From Prosopocoilus inquinatus (lineage: Eukaryota; Arthropoda; Insecta; Coleoptera; Lucanidae), in NCBI GenBank assembly GCA_036172665.1, contig CM069870.1:71114212-71178211 (forward strand): a DNA stretch of 64,000 nt, read 5' to 3'. This document shows, piece by piece, positions 34,101 through 46,437 of this stretch (within the stretch, counting starts at the first letter, position 1; each line of letters begins with the position of its first letter). A model generated the notes under the pieces. The model was given only the letters and a program-made list of their open reading frames with translations. It did not search any database and was not told the DNA's origin. Position numbers and translations under genes: made by a program.

Positions 34101-36420
34101 TGAAAGAATTATTTAAGAAAAAGAAGGCAAAACGATTCATAAAAAAGGAAAACAAAAGAAACAGATCCGCGACCGGTATTAGCAGCCTTCAAATTTAAGT
34201 CGTGTTTAGAATGTGACATTTTAAGATTCGAGAAATGTCAGTCACAATTTGACAGGTATTACGTTTTAAAACGATTTAAATTAAAAACTCGTGAAACAAC
34301 GAATTCTATAACGTACATTCGCGAACACAGAAAACGGAACATTTCCTACACCTTTCAGCTTTAAATGTTTCGTTTTTATGCTCGTGACTGTACTTCCATC
34401 GCATGCGCACTATAAAATAGATGTTTCTTTGTCAAATCCCCCCCCCCCCGCCGCCGCCCCTGTCTTGAAACTACCGGGTGAGGCAGAAACACTGTCGCGC
34501 TCGTTTGCATTTGTCAGGTGTGCATCTGGTTTCGTATTTTTTAATCAATGACAGTTGGCAACGCAACGATGACAGCGTCATTCTTTGTTCTTTGGCGTTC
34601 AATGGTTTCTTTCCATTCAGTATTTTCATTTCCCTTTGTACATTTTACATCTACGTTATTTATTAATTACCTTTGGTCGAATTATATTTATTTCAAATTT
34701 TTACGTCATTTTACCTTCATTTCTTTTTCTTTGTTAATTAATTTTACTTTTGCTTACACGCAAAATTAAAAATAACGGCTTCAATGCCAACCAGTTTTAA
34801 GATGAGCCACCGGCTACGGCCCTGCAGAAAATTTCGGGGAGTACTGCGTTGGTTGCGTAGTATCAGGACCGATGAATAGGGTGCGTTCATTGTCCGATCA
34901 GAAGCGGCAAAAATGCCCGAAATGTCCTGAGTGTGGTCATCAGGAAGAACAACAATAACAACACTGTACTGTCGTAATACCAACGTAAATAAAACGACAT
35001 TTTATCGCTTTCTGCGATAAAATTAAATGTAGGCTGAATTTGGAGCGGCGATTATTTTTACAATCTGTCGGGGAAAACCGAGTTTCTTATCGCGTTCGCT
35101 CGATTAAACTCATCAAGAATACGCGAGGCACAACGTTCTGACGTCTTGATCTTAATATGTCACCCCGATGTTGCCAACAAAAGGGAGAAAGTCGTTAGAT
35201 CTGGGGATAATTTCAAACAAAAGAGAAAAACATTAAAATTTAGGGAGTTTTTCAATTTCTTACTTAAAAATGTTCTTACTTTTGAGTTTTCATTTCTTAA
35301 TGTTGGCGATTATGTCAAGTTGAACCGCCAAGTGCTGGAAAAATTCACACTGCCTGGTTCGTTCCGTTGTTTCTGATCAATCTTACCAACCGTACGAATA
35401 GTCGTTTTAAATACAAAGTGGTGAGTTTCAAGTGTCCGGGGTTGGCAACGAAAAGATCCCTACATTAGTACATTTTCATGTTTGATGGTTTACAAACATG
35501 ATTCCGTATTTTATTATTTCCGCCGAAATGTCAGACGTTATGCGGTTCACCCTCGTGTTTACTCTTATAACGACGACATAACCAAAACATAACGTTCTTT
35601 TGACAGATTAAAACCACCGGATATGAAATAGATCATGACAGGCAATTATTTAGTCGTGCCACCTTAAATTAAGGATTGCCAACTTAGGACAGTTGACATT
35701 GACCACCCAGTACGATTGTTTAGCAGTTGGTACGACGCAAAATTTCGGCTTTAAAAATCGTACGCATAAATATTTTGAACGCAAATAGTTTTAAATGAAA
35801 ATGATAAAATTAGATTTAAAATTTCTTCAAACGAAAAGTAATTAATATTAAAATTTCCAAACAAAAAATGAAGTTCGCAAATTGAGGGAAAAAAAACAGA
35901 AGATAATCTCTACGTTTCGCGGAAGTAAGACGGAAAAAAGGGCAAACAATTGATGATCCGGAAACGCACGATTGGAAAAGTGGAAAAATTAACATTTCCA
36001 AAGAAATTTAATTTAATTTTGATTTCTGAAAAATTGTAGGCAACTAAAAGAAAACAAACAAAAAACGTTTTTGACAAACCACTACAAATGAAAAAAGAAA
36101 CTAACGTTCCTGACTAAAGTTAAAAAAAAACAAATGACGATCACACATATAGAAGAAAGATTTCGAAAAACGAATTGTAGATTTAAAATTTTAAAAAAGA
36201 AATACGAATAACAACTTACATTCTAGACTAATAACAATTAAAACTTCAACAAATCATTGCGCCACCTATCCACAAATAATTCAACTGTAATTTTAAGCGC
36301 TAAATTTAAAGTGACGCGATTGTTTTGAAACCTTGAGTCAACCAGGAAAGAAAATTGAATGACGCAATTTCGGGGTGACATACGAAAATTGCATTTTTCC
36401 TTGCATTTTCAAATTCCTGA
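34100..36420. other. Intergenic; no supported gene
   Basis: AT-rich with a C-run near 34440. The frames at 34478-34983 and 35146-35376 overlap or lack any domain. The region near 34800-34990 looks like a fragment of an old repeat. Confidence 0.35.
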
Positions 36421-36424
36421 GTAA

Positions 36425-36572
36425 ATTCCAGCCTGAATTGATGGGTCGCACCATGGGTCTATCTTGATTGGTTCTCGAGTTATACCATCGAAAACAAATG
36501 AAAAAGCTCGAAAACCGCTCGCGCTAGACCCATGATGCGACCCATCATTTCAGGCTAGAATTTACTCACGAA
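36425..36572. mobile_element. ~148-bp hairpin element
   Basis: The left arm 'gcctgaattgatgggtcgca' then 'ccatgggtct' pairs with the right arm 'agacccatgatgcgacccat' then 'catttcaggc'. A ~60-bp loop separates them. No coding capacity. Confidence 0.75.
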
Positions 36573-36839
36573 TTCATAAACACCATTACATACAAGGTGT
36601 TAAATAAAAGAAATTGACTGATAGGTATATTTTTTAATTTTTTTTTTTTTTTTTGGTAACGCGGTAAATCGAAAAGTTTGGCGATTTGAAACAAATCCTG
36701 AAAGAGTAAAATAGGAACGAGAAATTAAAAAAAAAACACAACAAGAAAACAGAAATTCACAAATAAAAGCAAATATTTAAGAAATATTTAAGAGGGGAAA
36801 AGAAATTGTTTCAAAAACAAAAAGTAAAAAAAACGAATT

Positions 36840-38360
36840 ATCTTCTTTCAAACAATAACGGCAACAACGATAAAAAAAAAGAAAAAGAAGACGAATCTTC
36901 TTTTAAACAATAACTGTAACAGCGACATAAAAAAATTAGAAGACGACGGAAATTTTTCAAAATGGAAACAAATGACGATCGCAGGAAACGAATAATAAAA
37001 AATAATTCAAAAAAGGACGGAAATATTTGAGGACGAATTTCAAAATCAAAAAAAAAAACAATAATCCACAATATAAACAAGTGATCAACGTGTTACAATC
37101 GAAAAACAAAACTGCAAATAAATTTTGAAAAACCGAACCAAATATTTCAGTTTTTTTCTGATTTTTATTATTATTATTAAGCGCCTTTACTGGATAAAAC
37201 GATTGCGTACGTTAAAATACGATTTTTTGCCCCCCCCCCCTCCCTCCGCCAAGAGAAAAGGGTACGACGAATTTCAAAATTTGATGAGTTGGCAGCATTG
37301 CTTCGGATTGCTGCAAAGTGTAAGGTTGAGCAAGTTTAATATTTTTTCTTTCGTTTGTTAATTGCGATTCATTGCTGAAAATATAAATATTTTCGTCGTT
37401 TTATTGTAATCGAACAATAACGGAAACAGGGACATAAAAAAAAACAGAAGACGACAGAAATTTTTGGAAAAGTTGGAAACAAATGACGATCGCAGGAAAA
37501 AGTAATTCGAAAACGGACGGAAATGTTTGAGGATGAATTTCAAACTTAAAAAGGAAAAAAAAACCATAATCCATAATAAACAAGTGACCAACGCTTTGCA
37601 TTAGAAAAACGAAACTGCAAATAAATTTTGAAAAACCTAACCAAACATTTCAGTTACTTTTTTTTTATTTTTCTTAATTATTAAGAGCATTTACTGGATA
37701 ATACGATTTTTAACGTTAAAATACGATTTCTTGCCCCCGCCCCCTCAGAAAAAAGAATATGAACTTCGAAATTTGATAAGTTGGCAGCGCTGCTTCAAGT
37801 GATTGGCGCAAAGTGCAAGGTTTGGATGGTTTTGTTAATTGCAGTTAATTGCGGGAAACCTTTATAAATATTTTTTATTGTTTTATTGTAATCGAACAAT
37901 AACGGCAACAGCGACATAAAAAAAAAAACAGAAGACGACAGAAACACAAGTTGGAAACAAATGACGATCGCAGGAAAAAATAATTGAAAAGAGGACGGAA
38001 ACGTTTGGGAGCGAATTTCAAATTCAAAAAAAAAAAACAAAAAAAAACAATAATCCATAATAAACAAGTGACGATCGCGCTACATTCGAAAAACGAAACT
38101 GCAAACAAATTTTGAAAAACCTAACCAAATATTTCCTTTTTTTTTCTGTTATTGTTAAGCGCCTTTACAGGATAATACGATATTTAACGTTAAAATACGA
38201 TTTTTCGCCCCCTCCCCCCCCACCAGAAAAAAAGAAAGGGTACAAAACTCGAAATTTGATGACGATGAGTTGGCAGCAATGCTTTTGATTGTAACAAAGT
38301 GCAAGGTTAGGTTGGTTTAATATTTTTTTTCTCTCGTTTTTTAATTGGAAAGGAAGATCT
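36840..38360. repeat. ~475-510-bp tandem array, three copies
   Basis: Landmarks recur in order: 'cagcgacataaaaaa', 'aacaaatgacgatcgcagga', 'cataataaacaagtga', 'tttactggataa.acgat', a C-run, then 'gagttggcagc..tgcttc'. 'gcgcctttac' or its variant is near 37180, 37685 and 38160. The minus-strand Phe-rich frames are repeated chance frames. Confidence 0.85.
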
Positions 38361-39470
38361 TTATCGTAATCGTGTTTTTAATTTTAACCTCCTATATAAA
38401 TTTCCCTGATTAATTTAGGGAATTTTATGAGGGAAATAGTGGATGACGAAAAAGGAATTCGAGTTGATTGGCAACACTGGGTGTCCCAAAACCGTCCGTT
38501 CTCCCCCTGGTTTAAAAAAGCGAATTCCGAAGAAACTGGAACATCCAGTACGTCAACCACAGTCGCAGTGTACCCCTTTAGACAGAAATAGTAACCTACA
38601 ATTTAATGTCAAAATTTGATTTCGAGGTTAGGAAGTGAAATACCGACTTTAGTGCAACGGGCGAGTTCTAAAAATAAGCCGCCGCTAATGCATTCTAGCA
38701 GAAACGAAAAAAGTCACGGTCACAAGTGATCGTCCAACGAAATCCTTCGCGTTCGGTGGGTGCATTGACAGCGAGCGAGAAAAAAACCAGGCGTTTTTGC
38801 GCGCAATATTATTCTGCACGTCGGTGCAAAATGCGAGTTCTAAAAATAGAACCTCCTAATGCATTCTAACGACCACAGGCAAATAACAAAAAAAAAAAAC
38901 TCAGGGTCGCGCGATTAATTAATATAAATAATCGTGCAGGATGGCCAAAAACTTGAAGGTGACTTTAGTGAACTCTCTCGAGTTTGAACTAAATAAATAA
39001 GGCTTATCGCCTTGGTGGGGATGAGGATGTCAGAGTTCACGACACGCGGAGCTATTTACAAATTTTACAGTGTAAGGAAATGAATATTTGAATTTGGAGG
39101 TTATCTGCGCTCGTCCTCGGGCCCGTTTGATTGAAATGGAAGCACGCTGGCCGATTGTAGTGTAACAGAGATAAGTTTATGCAGTTTGCGGTGCGTTGTT
39201 GTTTACGTGCGCGTATCTGAGCGATAACGCGCGCGACCACGTACGTCACTGATACCGTTAGATGAATAATTGCCGGGCATCTCTAATGATGTGAAATTGC
39301 GTAACCGGCAAACACACACGACTCTTCGAGTGGCACTCGACGCGATAGCTTCGATAAACATCTCTTTAACTCGTTTATTAAATGTTTTCACACTACAACA
39401 TTCTAGGTGTCTTAGATATAAAAAATGTTAAGATCAATTTATTACCTTTATTTTAGCCAAACTTAGCTAC
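38360..39470. other. Intergenic with a small duplication
   Basis: 'gcgagttctaaaaata' followed by 'aatgcattcta' occurs at about 38660 and 38831. A CG-rich patch at 39180-39250 might be regulatory, but nothing proves it. Confidence 0.35.
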
Positions 39471-40215
39471 ATGTAGCTATTTGGACCCCTTATTTTCAAA
39501 CCGTGGATACGCCACTGGTGTACTTTTATATTGAAGGCATTTCAGACAAACTTAGTTTCACGCAGTCGTTTAAGATCCCAATTTTCAAATCGTGGATACG
39601 TCACTGATAATACTCATGTTTTGGACCCCCTATTTTGAAACCGTGGATACGCCACTGGTGTACTTTTATGAATACATCACTGGTGTAGTTTTATATTAAA
39701 GGCGTTTCAGACAAACTTAGTTTCACGCAGTCGTTTGAGATCCCTATTTTCAAATTGTGGATACGCCAATGGTAATACACATGTTTTGGAGCCCCTATTT
39801 GCAAACCGTGGATACGCCACTGGTCTACTTTTTTATATTAAAGGCGTTTTTAGACACACAACTTAATTTCATGCAGCCATTTGACGTCGTCCCTATTTTA
39901 AAATTGTGGATACGCCACTGGTAATACACATGTTTTGGACCACCTATTTTCAAACTTTGGATACGCCGCTGGTGTACTTTTATATTAAAGACGTTTTAGG
40001 CAAACTTACTCCCGATTTCATACTCGAACTTTAGGAGACTTTAAAATAAAAGTCACATTCTGATGCATAAATAATCACGTTTTCGCATCTTTTTGGATAT
40101 GTGACTGTGACTTTTATTTTAAAATGAAATTGAAATCGTTTCATGCAATCACTTAAGATCCCAGTTTTCAAATCGTGGATACGCCACTGGTAATACATGT
40201 ACAATGCTTTTTTTT
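39470..40215. repeat. Irregular tandem array of GTGGATACGCCACTGG units
   Basis: 'gtggatacgccactgg' or a close variant appears at about 39504, 39591, 39640, 39758, 39814, 39907, 39957 and 40178. It is interspersed with 'acaaacttagtttcacgcag'. Two sub-units alternate, and a palindromic MITE is inserted at about 40024. Confidence 0.75.
40024..40130. mobile_element. Palindromic MITE inside the array
   Basis: 'tcgaactttaggagacttta' and 'aaataaaagtcacattctga' pair with 'gtgacttttattttaaaa'. The core is shared with 30663-30775. Confidence 0.6.
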
Positions 40216-40219
40216 TTGT

Positions 40220-40620
40220 CAGTGCTATACCTACAGTATGATCACGATTGCCTTTAAATTAAAGAGATTTTTTTTTTACCAGGGGCGTAACTAAAAGTCA
40301 GGCTCTCGCCTTTTAATCAAATCAAATCAAATTTTATTATTAAACATGTATTATAAGCAATCTTAGGACAATTGTATGGATATTCACGGTCACTTCGTTT
40401 CCTGAATGGAATGCGCACGCTCGCGGCCAGTTCATGAACGCCGGGCTATTAATGGCGATGAATACGCCGTAACAAACGCAAAGCACGCGATCGGCATACC
40501 GTCTACCTAACGTACCCCTTATGAGAATGACATTGAATTTCATACTTTCATCCGATATTTGATTATAAATAACTAACCACAAAAAGTATGCAGAAGTGAT
40601 TCTTGATTTTAAAATAAAGA
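40220..40620. other. Intergenic; no supported gene
   Basis: An 80-residue minus frame at 40340-40582 has no recognisable domain. 'aggggcgtaactaaaag' near 40281 is a dispersed motif. Confidence 0.35.
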
Positions 40621-42480
40621 ATTCCTATGCATATGTGGTGTAAGTTGCTGCGTTTTCGATATACAGAGCGATAATTATTTTTATCACACTGTATATTGAA
40701 GACGAAGCATTTTACGCCAAGTGTGTACGGAGACATTTTTGTTTAAAATCAGGCCGGGAGTCGCCCCTTCAATTTTTCTGCAATCATCAAGGTTAAACCC
40801 TGTATATTAAGAAAAAAATACAGCATTGTACAGGGTGTTTTGGAAACAAACTTTAATGTTTCAGGAAGTCGTAGTACCAGCCGTTTTGAGTAAAAATGTC
40901 CGTATAAAATTGTATGCAATTTTCGATGGTTACGAAGATACGGCTGTTTGAAATGTCAAACTATCAGATTGTTATTTCCGTACAAAAAGAAAAAGAAACG
41001 CAATCATCGTGATTAAACCCTGTATATTAAAAAGAAGCACAATATTATACAGGGTGTTTTAGAAATAAATTTTAATATTTCAGGAGGTGGTAGTACTGAC
41101 CGTTTTGAGTAAAAAATACCGTATAAAATTTTGTGCGATTTTCGATGGTTACGATGATACGGCTATTGGAAATGTCAAGCCATCAGATTGTTATTTTTGT
41201 ACAAGAAAAAGAAAACGCAATCATCAAGGTTAAACCCTGTATATTAAAAAAATTCAATATTACACAGGGTGTTTTGGAATCAAATTTTAAGGTCGTAGTA
41301 CTAGCCGTTTTGAGTAAAAGTGTCCGTATAAAATTGTGTGCAATTTTTGATGGTTACGAAGATACGGCTGTTTGAAATGTCAAACCATCAGATTGTTATT
41401 TTTGTACAAAAAAAAAGGAAACGCACTCATCAAGGTTAAACCCTGTATGTTAAAAAAAAAATTAAAAGTTCTTGTGCATATGTGACCTAAACTGCTGCGT
41501 TTTCGATATACAGAGCGATAATTATTTTTATCACGCTGTATATCGAAAACGACGCATTTTGCGCCACATGTGTAGAGAGAGACTTTTTGTTTAAAATCAG
41601 CTCGGGGTCACCCATCAATTTTTATGCAATCATCACGGTTAAACCCTGTATATTGAGAAAAAAGGTGCAACTTTATACAGGGTGTTTTAGAAACAAACCT
41701 TAATATTTCAGCAGATGGTTGTACTGATCGTTTCGAGCAATAAAGTCCGTGTAAAATTGTGTGCGATTCTCGATGGTTACGAAAATACGGCTGTTTGAAA
41801 TGTCAAACTATCAGATTGTTGTTTTTGTACGAAAAGAAAGAGGAAACGCAATCATCAAGGTTAAACCCTGTATATTAAGAAAATACAGTATTGTACAGCG
41901 TGTTTTAGAAACAAATATATATATTAATATTTCAGCAGGTGGTAGGACTGACCATTTTGCAGCTGTTTGAAATGTCAAACAGATTGTTATTTTTGAACAA
42001 AGAAAGAAAAAGAAAACGACAACAAAAGCTGTCTGTCTATTCAGTCCTAAATTCAAAAATAAACTTCTCTAATTCTCTTACTTTATGATTATGATTCTAT
42101 TATGATTTTGATTCTGTTAATCATCAAGGCGCACCCTGTATATTAAAAAACAGAATATTATACAGGGCTTCAGAAGCAAGGCTTAATATTTTGTGAGGTG
42201 GTAGTACTGATTATTTTGAGTAAAAAAAAGTTCGTTTAAACTTGTGTGCAATTCTAGATGGTTAAGGAGATACGGCGGTGTGAAATGTCAAACTGTCAAA
42301 TTATTATTTCACTTTAAAAAAAAAGGAAATGAAATAAAAAAAGAAAATTGAGACGAAAGACCCTACGTTCCAAGTATCACCTCCTCGATTTCCTTGCGAT
42401 CACATACAGGATCAGGTACAAACTGTATATTAAAAAAAGTAAATAAAAAAGAACAACAATATACAGAGCGTTTCAGAAGA
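40620..42480. repeat. ~218-bp tandem array nested in an ~848-bp higher-order repeat
   Basis: 'aaaccctgtat' occurs near 40797, 41017, 41234, 41441, 41643, 41864 and 42132. Each is followed by 'tacagggtgtttt', 'ggtagtactgaccgtttt' and 'cgatggttacga'. The longer segment 'tgctgcgttttcgatataca' then 'gagcgataattattttta' occurs near 40648 and 41493, about 848 bp apart. It is itself a hairpin, ending 'ctgtatatcgaaaac'. The small plus frames repeat with the unit. Confidence 0.85.
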
Positions 42481-42554
42481 ACTTTTTCATGTCTTAGGAA
42501 GTGGTAGTACTGACCATTTTGTTTGTCTGTTCTTTTCGACTGTAAAAAAAAATA

Positions 42555-42720
42555 GTTCCTCGCAAGCACGGCCCGAAGAAGGGTAATCGGCGCACTTACG
42601 CGAAACAGTAATTGGCGCCCCTCTTCCAAAAACAAAAGAAACAAATTGACGTGTATTTATACAGTTGTCAGTTGTCACAAAAAATAGTGTGTATCTTTTC
42701 TAAGCTAGCACAATTAGTTC
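42555..42720. repeat. Dispersed repeat (copy 1 of 3)
   Basis: 'gaagaagggtaatcggcgca' through 'ggcgcccctctt' and 'aaagaaacaaattgacgtg' matches 59830-59975. A part also matches 52000-52075. Confidence 0.7.
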
Positions 42721-44200
42721 TTACCTTTATTTTAATTGATTTTTAATTTTTATCGATTTTTACACTTTTAATTTTTTCTCCCAACTTTTAATTTTTATTT
42801 GTGTTAAATGAACTTATACTCTATTTTTATTGATAGGCGGTAAATCTGAAGTTGCTCTCCTATTAGTTTTATTTCATTTTAATTGATTTTTAATTTTTTT
42901 TATTATCTATTTTTAATTTTTCATCTTTTACTTGTGTTAGGTTGAAGTTAGTTTGATGTTGGTTGAGTCTGATTGATCTTGACTTGTTGAACTTAGCTTT
43001 AATCCATGTATAAAATTGAATACTCTTATTTTTTCACTTTTAACTTTTTTCTTCTTTGTTTTAAATTTTGAACTTGGGTTGAATTGAATTAGGTTGAGTG
43101 CAGTTAGATTGGGTCGACATTGAAAATATTTTTTCATTTAATTCATTTTTTATTGTTTTTTGATTTTTATTTATTGTTTTGCTTGGGTTGAATAGATCCG
43201 AGTTCATTTATTGGATTTTAATACTTTGCATTTTAATTTTCTTGCTTTAATTGAATGCAATTCACTTGAACCGGGTTGACCTTGAGATTTGTTGAACTTT
43301 TTTACTTTTAATTTCTCTTTCTTAATTTTCGCTATTTTTAATCATTTTTGTTTGTGTTAAATGGACTTAGATTGAGATAACTTAGGTAGGACTGGCTTTG
43401 ACATTACTCGAATTCACTTTAATTGATTTTTAATTTTTTTATATTTACTTTTAATTTTACATCTTTTACTTACGTAAGATGAAGTTAGGTTGATGTTGGT
43501 TGACTCGGATTCATCTTGACTCGTTAACTTTAATCCACGTATAAAATTTAATATTTTAATATATACATATGTGTATATTTTATTTTTTTTTAATGTTTGT
43601 TCTAAATTTTTAACTTGGGTTGAATTGAGTTAGGTTGAGTATAGTTAAATTGGGTTGACATTGAAAATATTTTTTCATTTAGTTTTCTATTGTTTTTTAA
43701 TTTTTATTTATTTTTTTCCTTGGATTGAATAGATTCGAGATTTATTGGATTTTATTCCTTTGCATTTTAAATTTTTTGCTTTAATTGAATGCATTTCACT
43801 TGAGCCGGGTTGACCTTGAGATTTGTTGAAATCCATTTTTTTACTTTCAGTTTATCTTTCTTAATTTTTTACTTGGGTTGAGTGAAGTGCAACAAGATAC
43901 AATAAGTTGGGTGAATTCAGTTGACCTTGAGACTTGTTAATGCTATGTTAATCCATGTAAATATTTTTCTTACTTTTATTTTATTTTTCAATGTTTATTT
44001 CAAATATTTAACTTGGGCTGACTAAATTCTAATTTTACATAAAATAAAATTTTAAAAATATAATGGAGTTAGGTCGAGTGCAGTTAGATTGGGTTGACAT
44101 TAAGAATTTTTTTTCATTTAATTCTTTTACTTTGTTGAGTTGAGTTGATCTTGACATTCGTCGTACTTCGCAGTAATCTTTTTTTTGTAATCTTAATAGT
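42720..44200. repeat. AT-rich GGTTGA/TTTTAATTTT repeat block 3
   Basis: Same family as 2.5-4.4 and 22.3-24.3 kb. Perfect TGACCTTGA occurs at 43277, 43811 and 43922. 'ttaggttgagtgcagttaga' then 'ttgggt.gacattgaaaa' recurs three times at about 540 and 465 bp spacing. Confidence 0.75.
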
Positions 44201-46330
44201 TTTCATTCTTTGCATTTTTATCTATCTCTCATTCACTCTCTTCTTTTTTAGGTCTTCTTTTTCATATCGATCGTCTTTCGTTTCTTCTTGTCGCCGAATA
44301 CGTATCAGATTGAAAGTTTTCAGAAATTAAAAAGAATGAGAACAAAAAAGCAGAACACGAGATTCATTTGTTGAAACGTGTATTAAAAAATATATGTATT
44401 TTCATGTTTTGTACTGAAATCATCGTTTTGTAACCAAGCTCATGATAAAGCACCCTGTATATTATAAAAATCAAAAAACGTACACTTTTATGATTCCGTT
44501 TTAATTCAATAAAAAAATGGTGTTTCTATAAAAAATAAATAAATAAGTTGAAAACAATAACATCGCACTTACATATTAAGACATTAAAAATGTTTTAATT
44601 ACAATTTCAAATTAATTAATGAACAAATTAAAAAAAAAGACACAAAAAACAAGAAATCGGTTTGTCGGGGCTATTTTTTAAAGTAATAACTTGACTAAAC
44701 TTTTGAAATTGTCCTTAGTACTGGACTGACGATGATGGTATTGCGATAGAAATGCGCGCGTTCAAATCAAATCCATAAAATACAGTGTGGGTACAAATAC
44801 ATATTTTATTTTTATCATAAAATAAATATGCCGGTGAAACTGGAAGGTGTCTGTTAATTAAATCGAATTTCGGCGAATCAAATTGAACTTTTATGAATAA
44901 TCGAATGTTATTTTAATTAATTTAAACAAAAAGATTTAATAATTGAAACGCGTGGCGCCATCTGTTAGGAAATTGTAGGCAACACCAGAAAAATGTGCTC
45001 CCGCGTGTCCTTCCTTCCCGATAAATACCAAACATATTTTAATCTTTTAATGTAGCACAAATTGTATTACTATTTACTATGCACGGGGGTTTATGACTAT
45101 TGCCACAGTTTTAAACGCAATTATAATTCCCCCCAGGTCGCTGGGATGGCAGTGACGGCACTCTATTTATAGTAATCTCTAATCCTTAGCATATTTCTAA
45201 GTTACCATGGTTACCTTTTATTGATTTTGAAATGTTTGGAATCGGTTGACAGAAGCCAAAGTATTAATTCGATTTCTTCTTTAATTAAACCTTAAAATTT
45301 CGTTTGCGGCCATCCCAGGCGAACGAACAGGACAATTTGTGATAAAAATAAGGTTAGAGAGAACGATAAGTGAAAAGTGCACGTTTTCGGCTATCACGAC
45401 CGCGCGGCCCCGGAACGAAAAACGATCCGAGCAAATGTGGTCGTAATTTATAGAAAGAAAGTCACAAATTGTCCGTTTGTTCTTCTGGAATAGCCCTAAA
45501 CTAGTATCTTGGGCAAGAATGCAGCTCAATGTATTAGATTATTTAATTTCCTGAACAATACTTAAACCATTAACGCAGAGATATTTTTAAATTTCGCGCC
45601 TTTTTTATTTTAATTCCCCCCAGGCCGCGTGAGGCGCGCATTTTGTTGCTCCACATATACAACGCCTGATACAACGTTGGCTTTGACATTTAATATATCT
45701 TTTACCTATGTTTACTATGTTTGGCCTCGTCATAATAATTTAATTTAAGTTTTAATTTATGATAAATATATTAATTATATTCGAAATACTTCAAGAAACA
45801 GCGCCACCTATTCAGTAACTCGACGGCGCTGCAGGAGAACTGTAATGGCGGCGGTTTGAGTTTTAGCTGTGGTTTGTTTATTTAAAATTACTAACATTTT
45901 TCCGTGCATTTCAAAGCAAGATTCACCAAATTGCAATATGGAATACCACGTCTTAACCCACAAGAACCATTAAATGAGGTAAGCGTTGTTTTAATCTCGC
46001 TTAAAGACGCTGAAATATGCGCGTTCAAAGAGTGAGGTTATGTCTGGTGCATTTCGTTTACACTTCGCTTTTAAATCGATCATTTTTTCATACAGCCTAC
46101 AAAGATGCGTTATAAAACTGATTGCTTTCACACAACGTTAAGATTTTGACTAGTATAAGGTTACATTACAGCTCATTTCGTTAGGTTTGGCCGCATAATA
46201 AAAATTGAGGTTATGTCAACCTGGACGCCGTAACAACTTTTGAAGAATTTCGCATATTTCGTTATTAAATCGTTTAGAAACACATTAGAGGAGTAATATT
46301 CGTGTTTCCTCTATTTAAGTTCTCTGAAAT
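44200..46330. other. Upstream region of the metallopeptidase gene
   Basis: Mostly AT-rich. 'gtggcgccatctgttag' (44953) and 'cagcgccacctattcagtaa' (45799) carry the same motif as the 13.6-15.2 kb array. A possible 5'-UTR exon ends at a strong donor ATGAG|GTAAGC near 45978. A matching acceptor AAATAG would lie near 46332. This exon is a guess. Confidence 0.4.
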
Positions 46331-46437
46331 AGGTCGCCGGCTTCGAACGAGAGAGGCCCCAACCTCTCGAAATGAACATGTAAAAGCCCCCTTCTCACAG
46401 TTGATCCACCACGTGAATACTCTGCAATGCAAGAAGA

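Noticed and set aside
36840..38108. Phe-rich minus-strand frames of 66-90 aa
   Set aside because: They repeat with the ~490-bp tandem unit and reflect A-runs on the plus strand.
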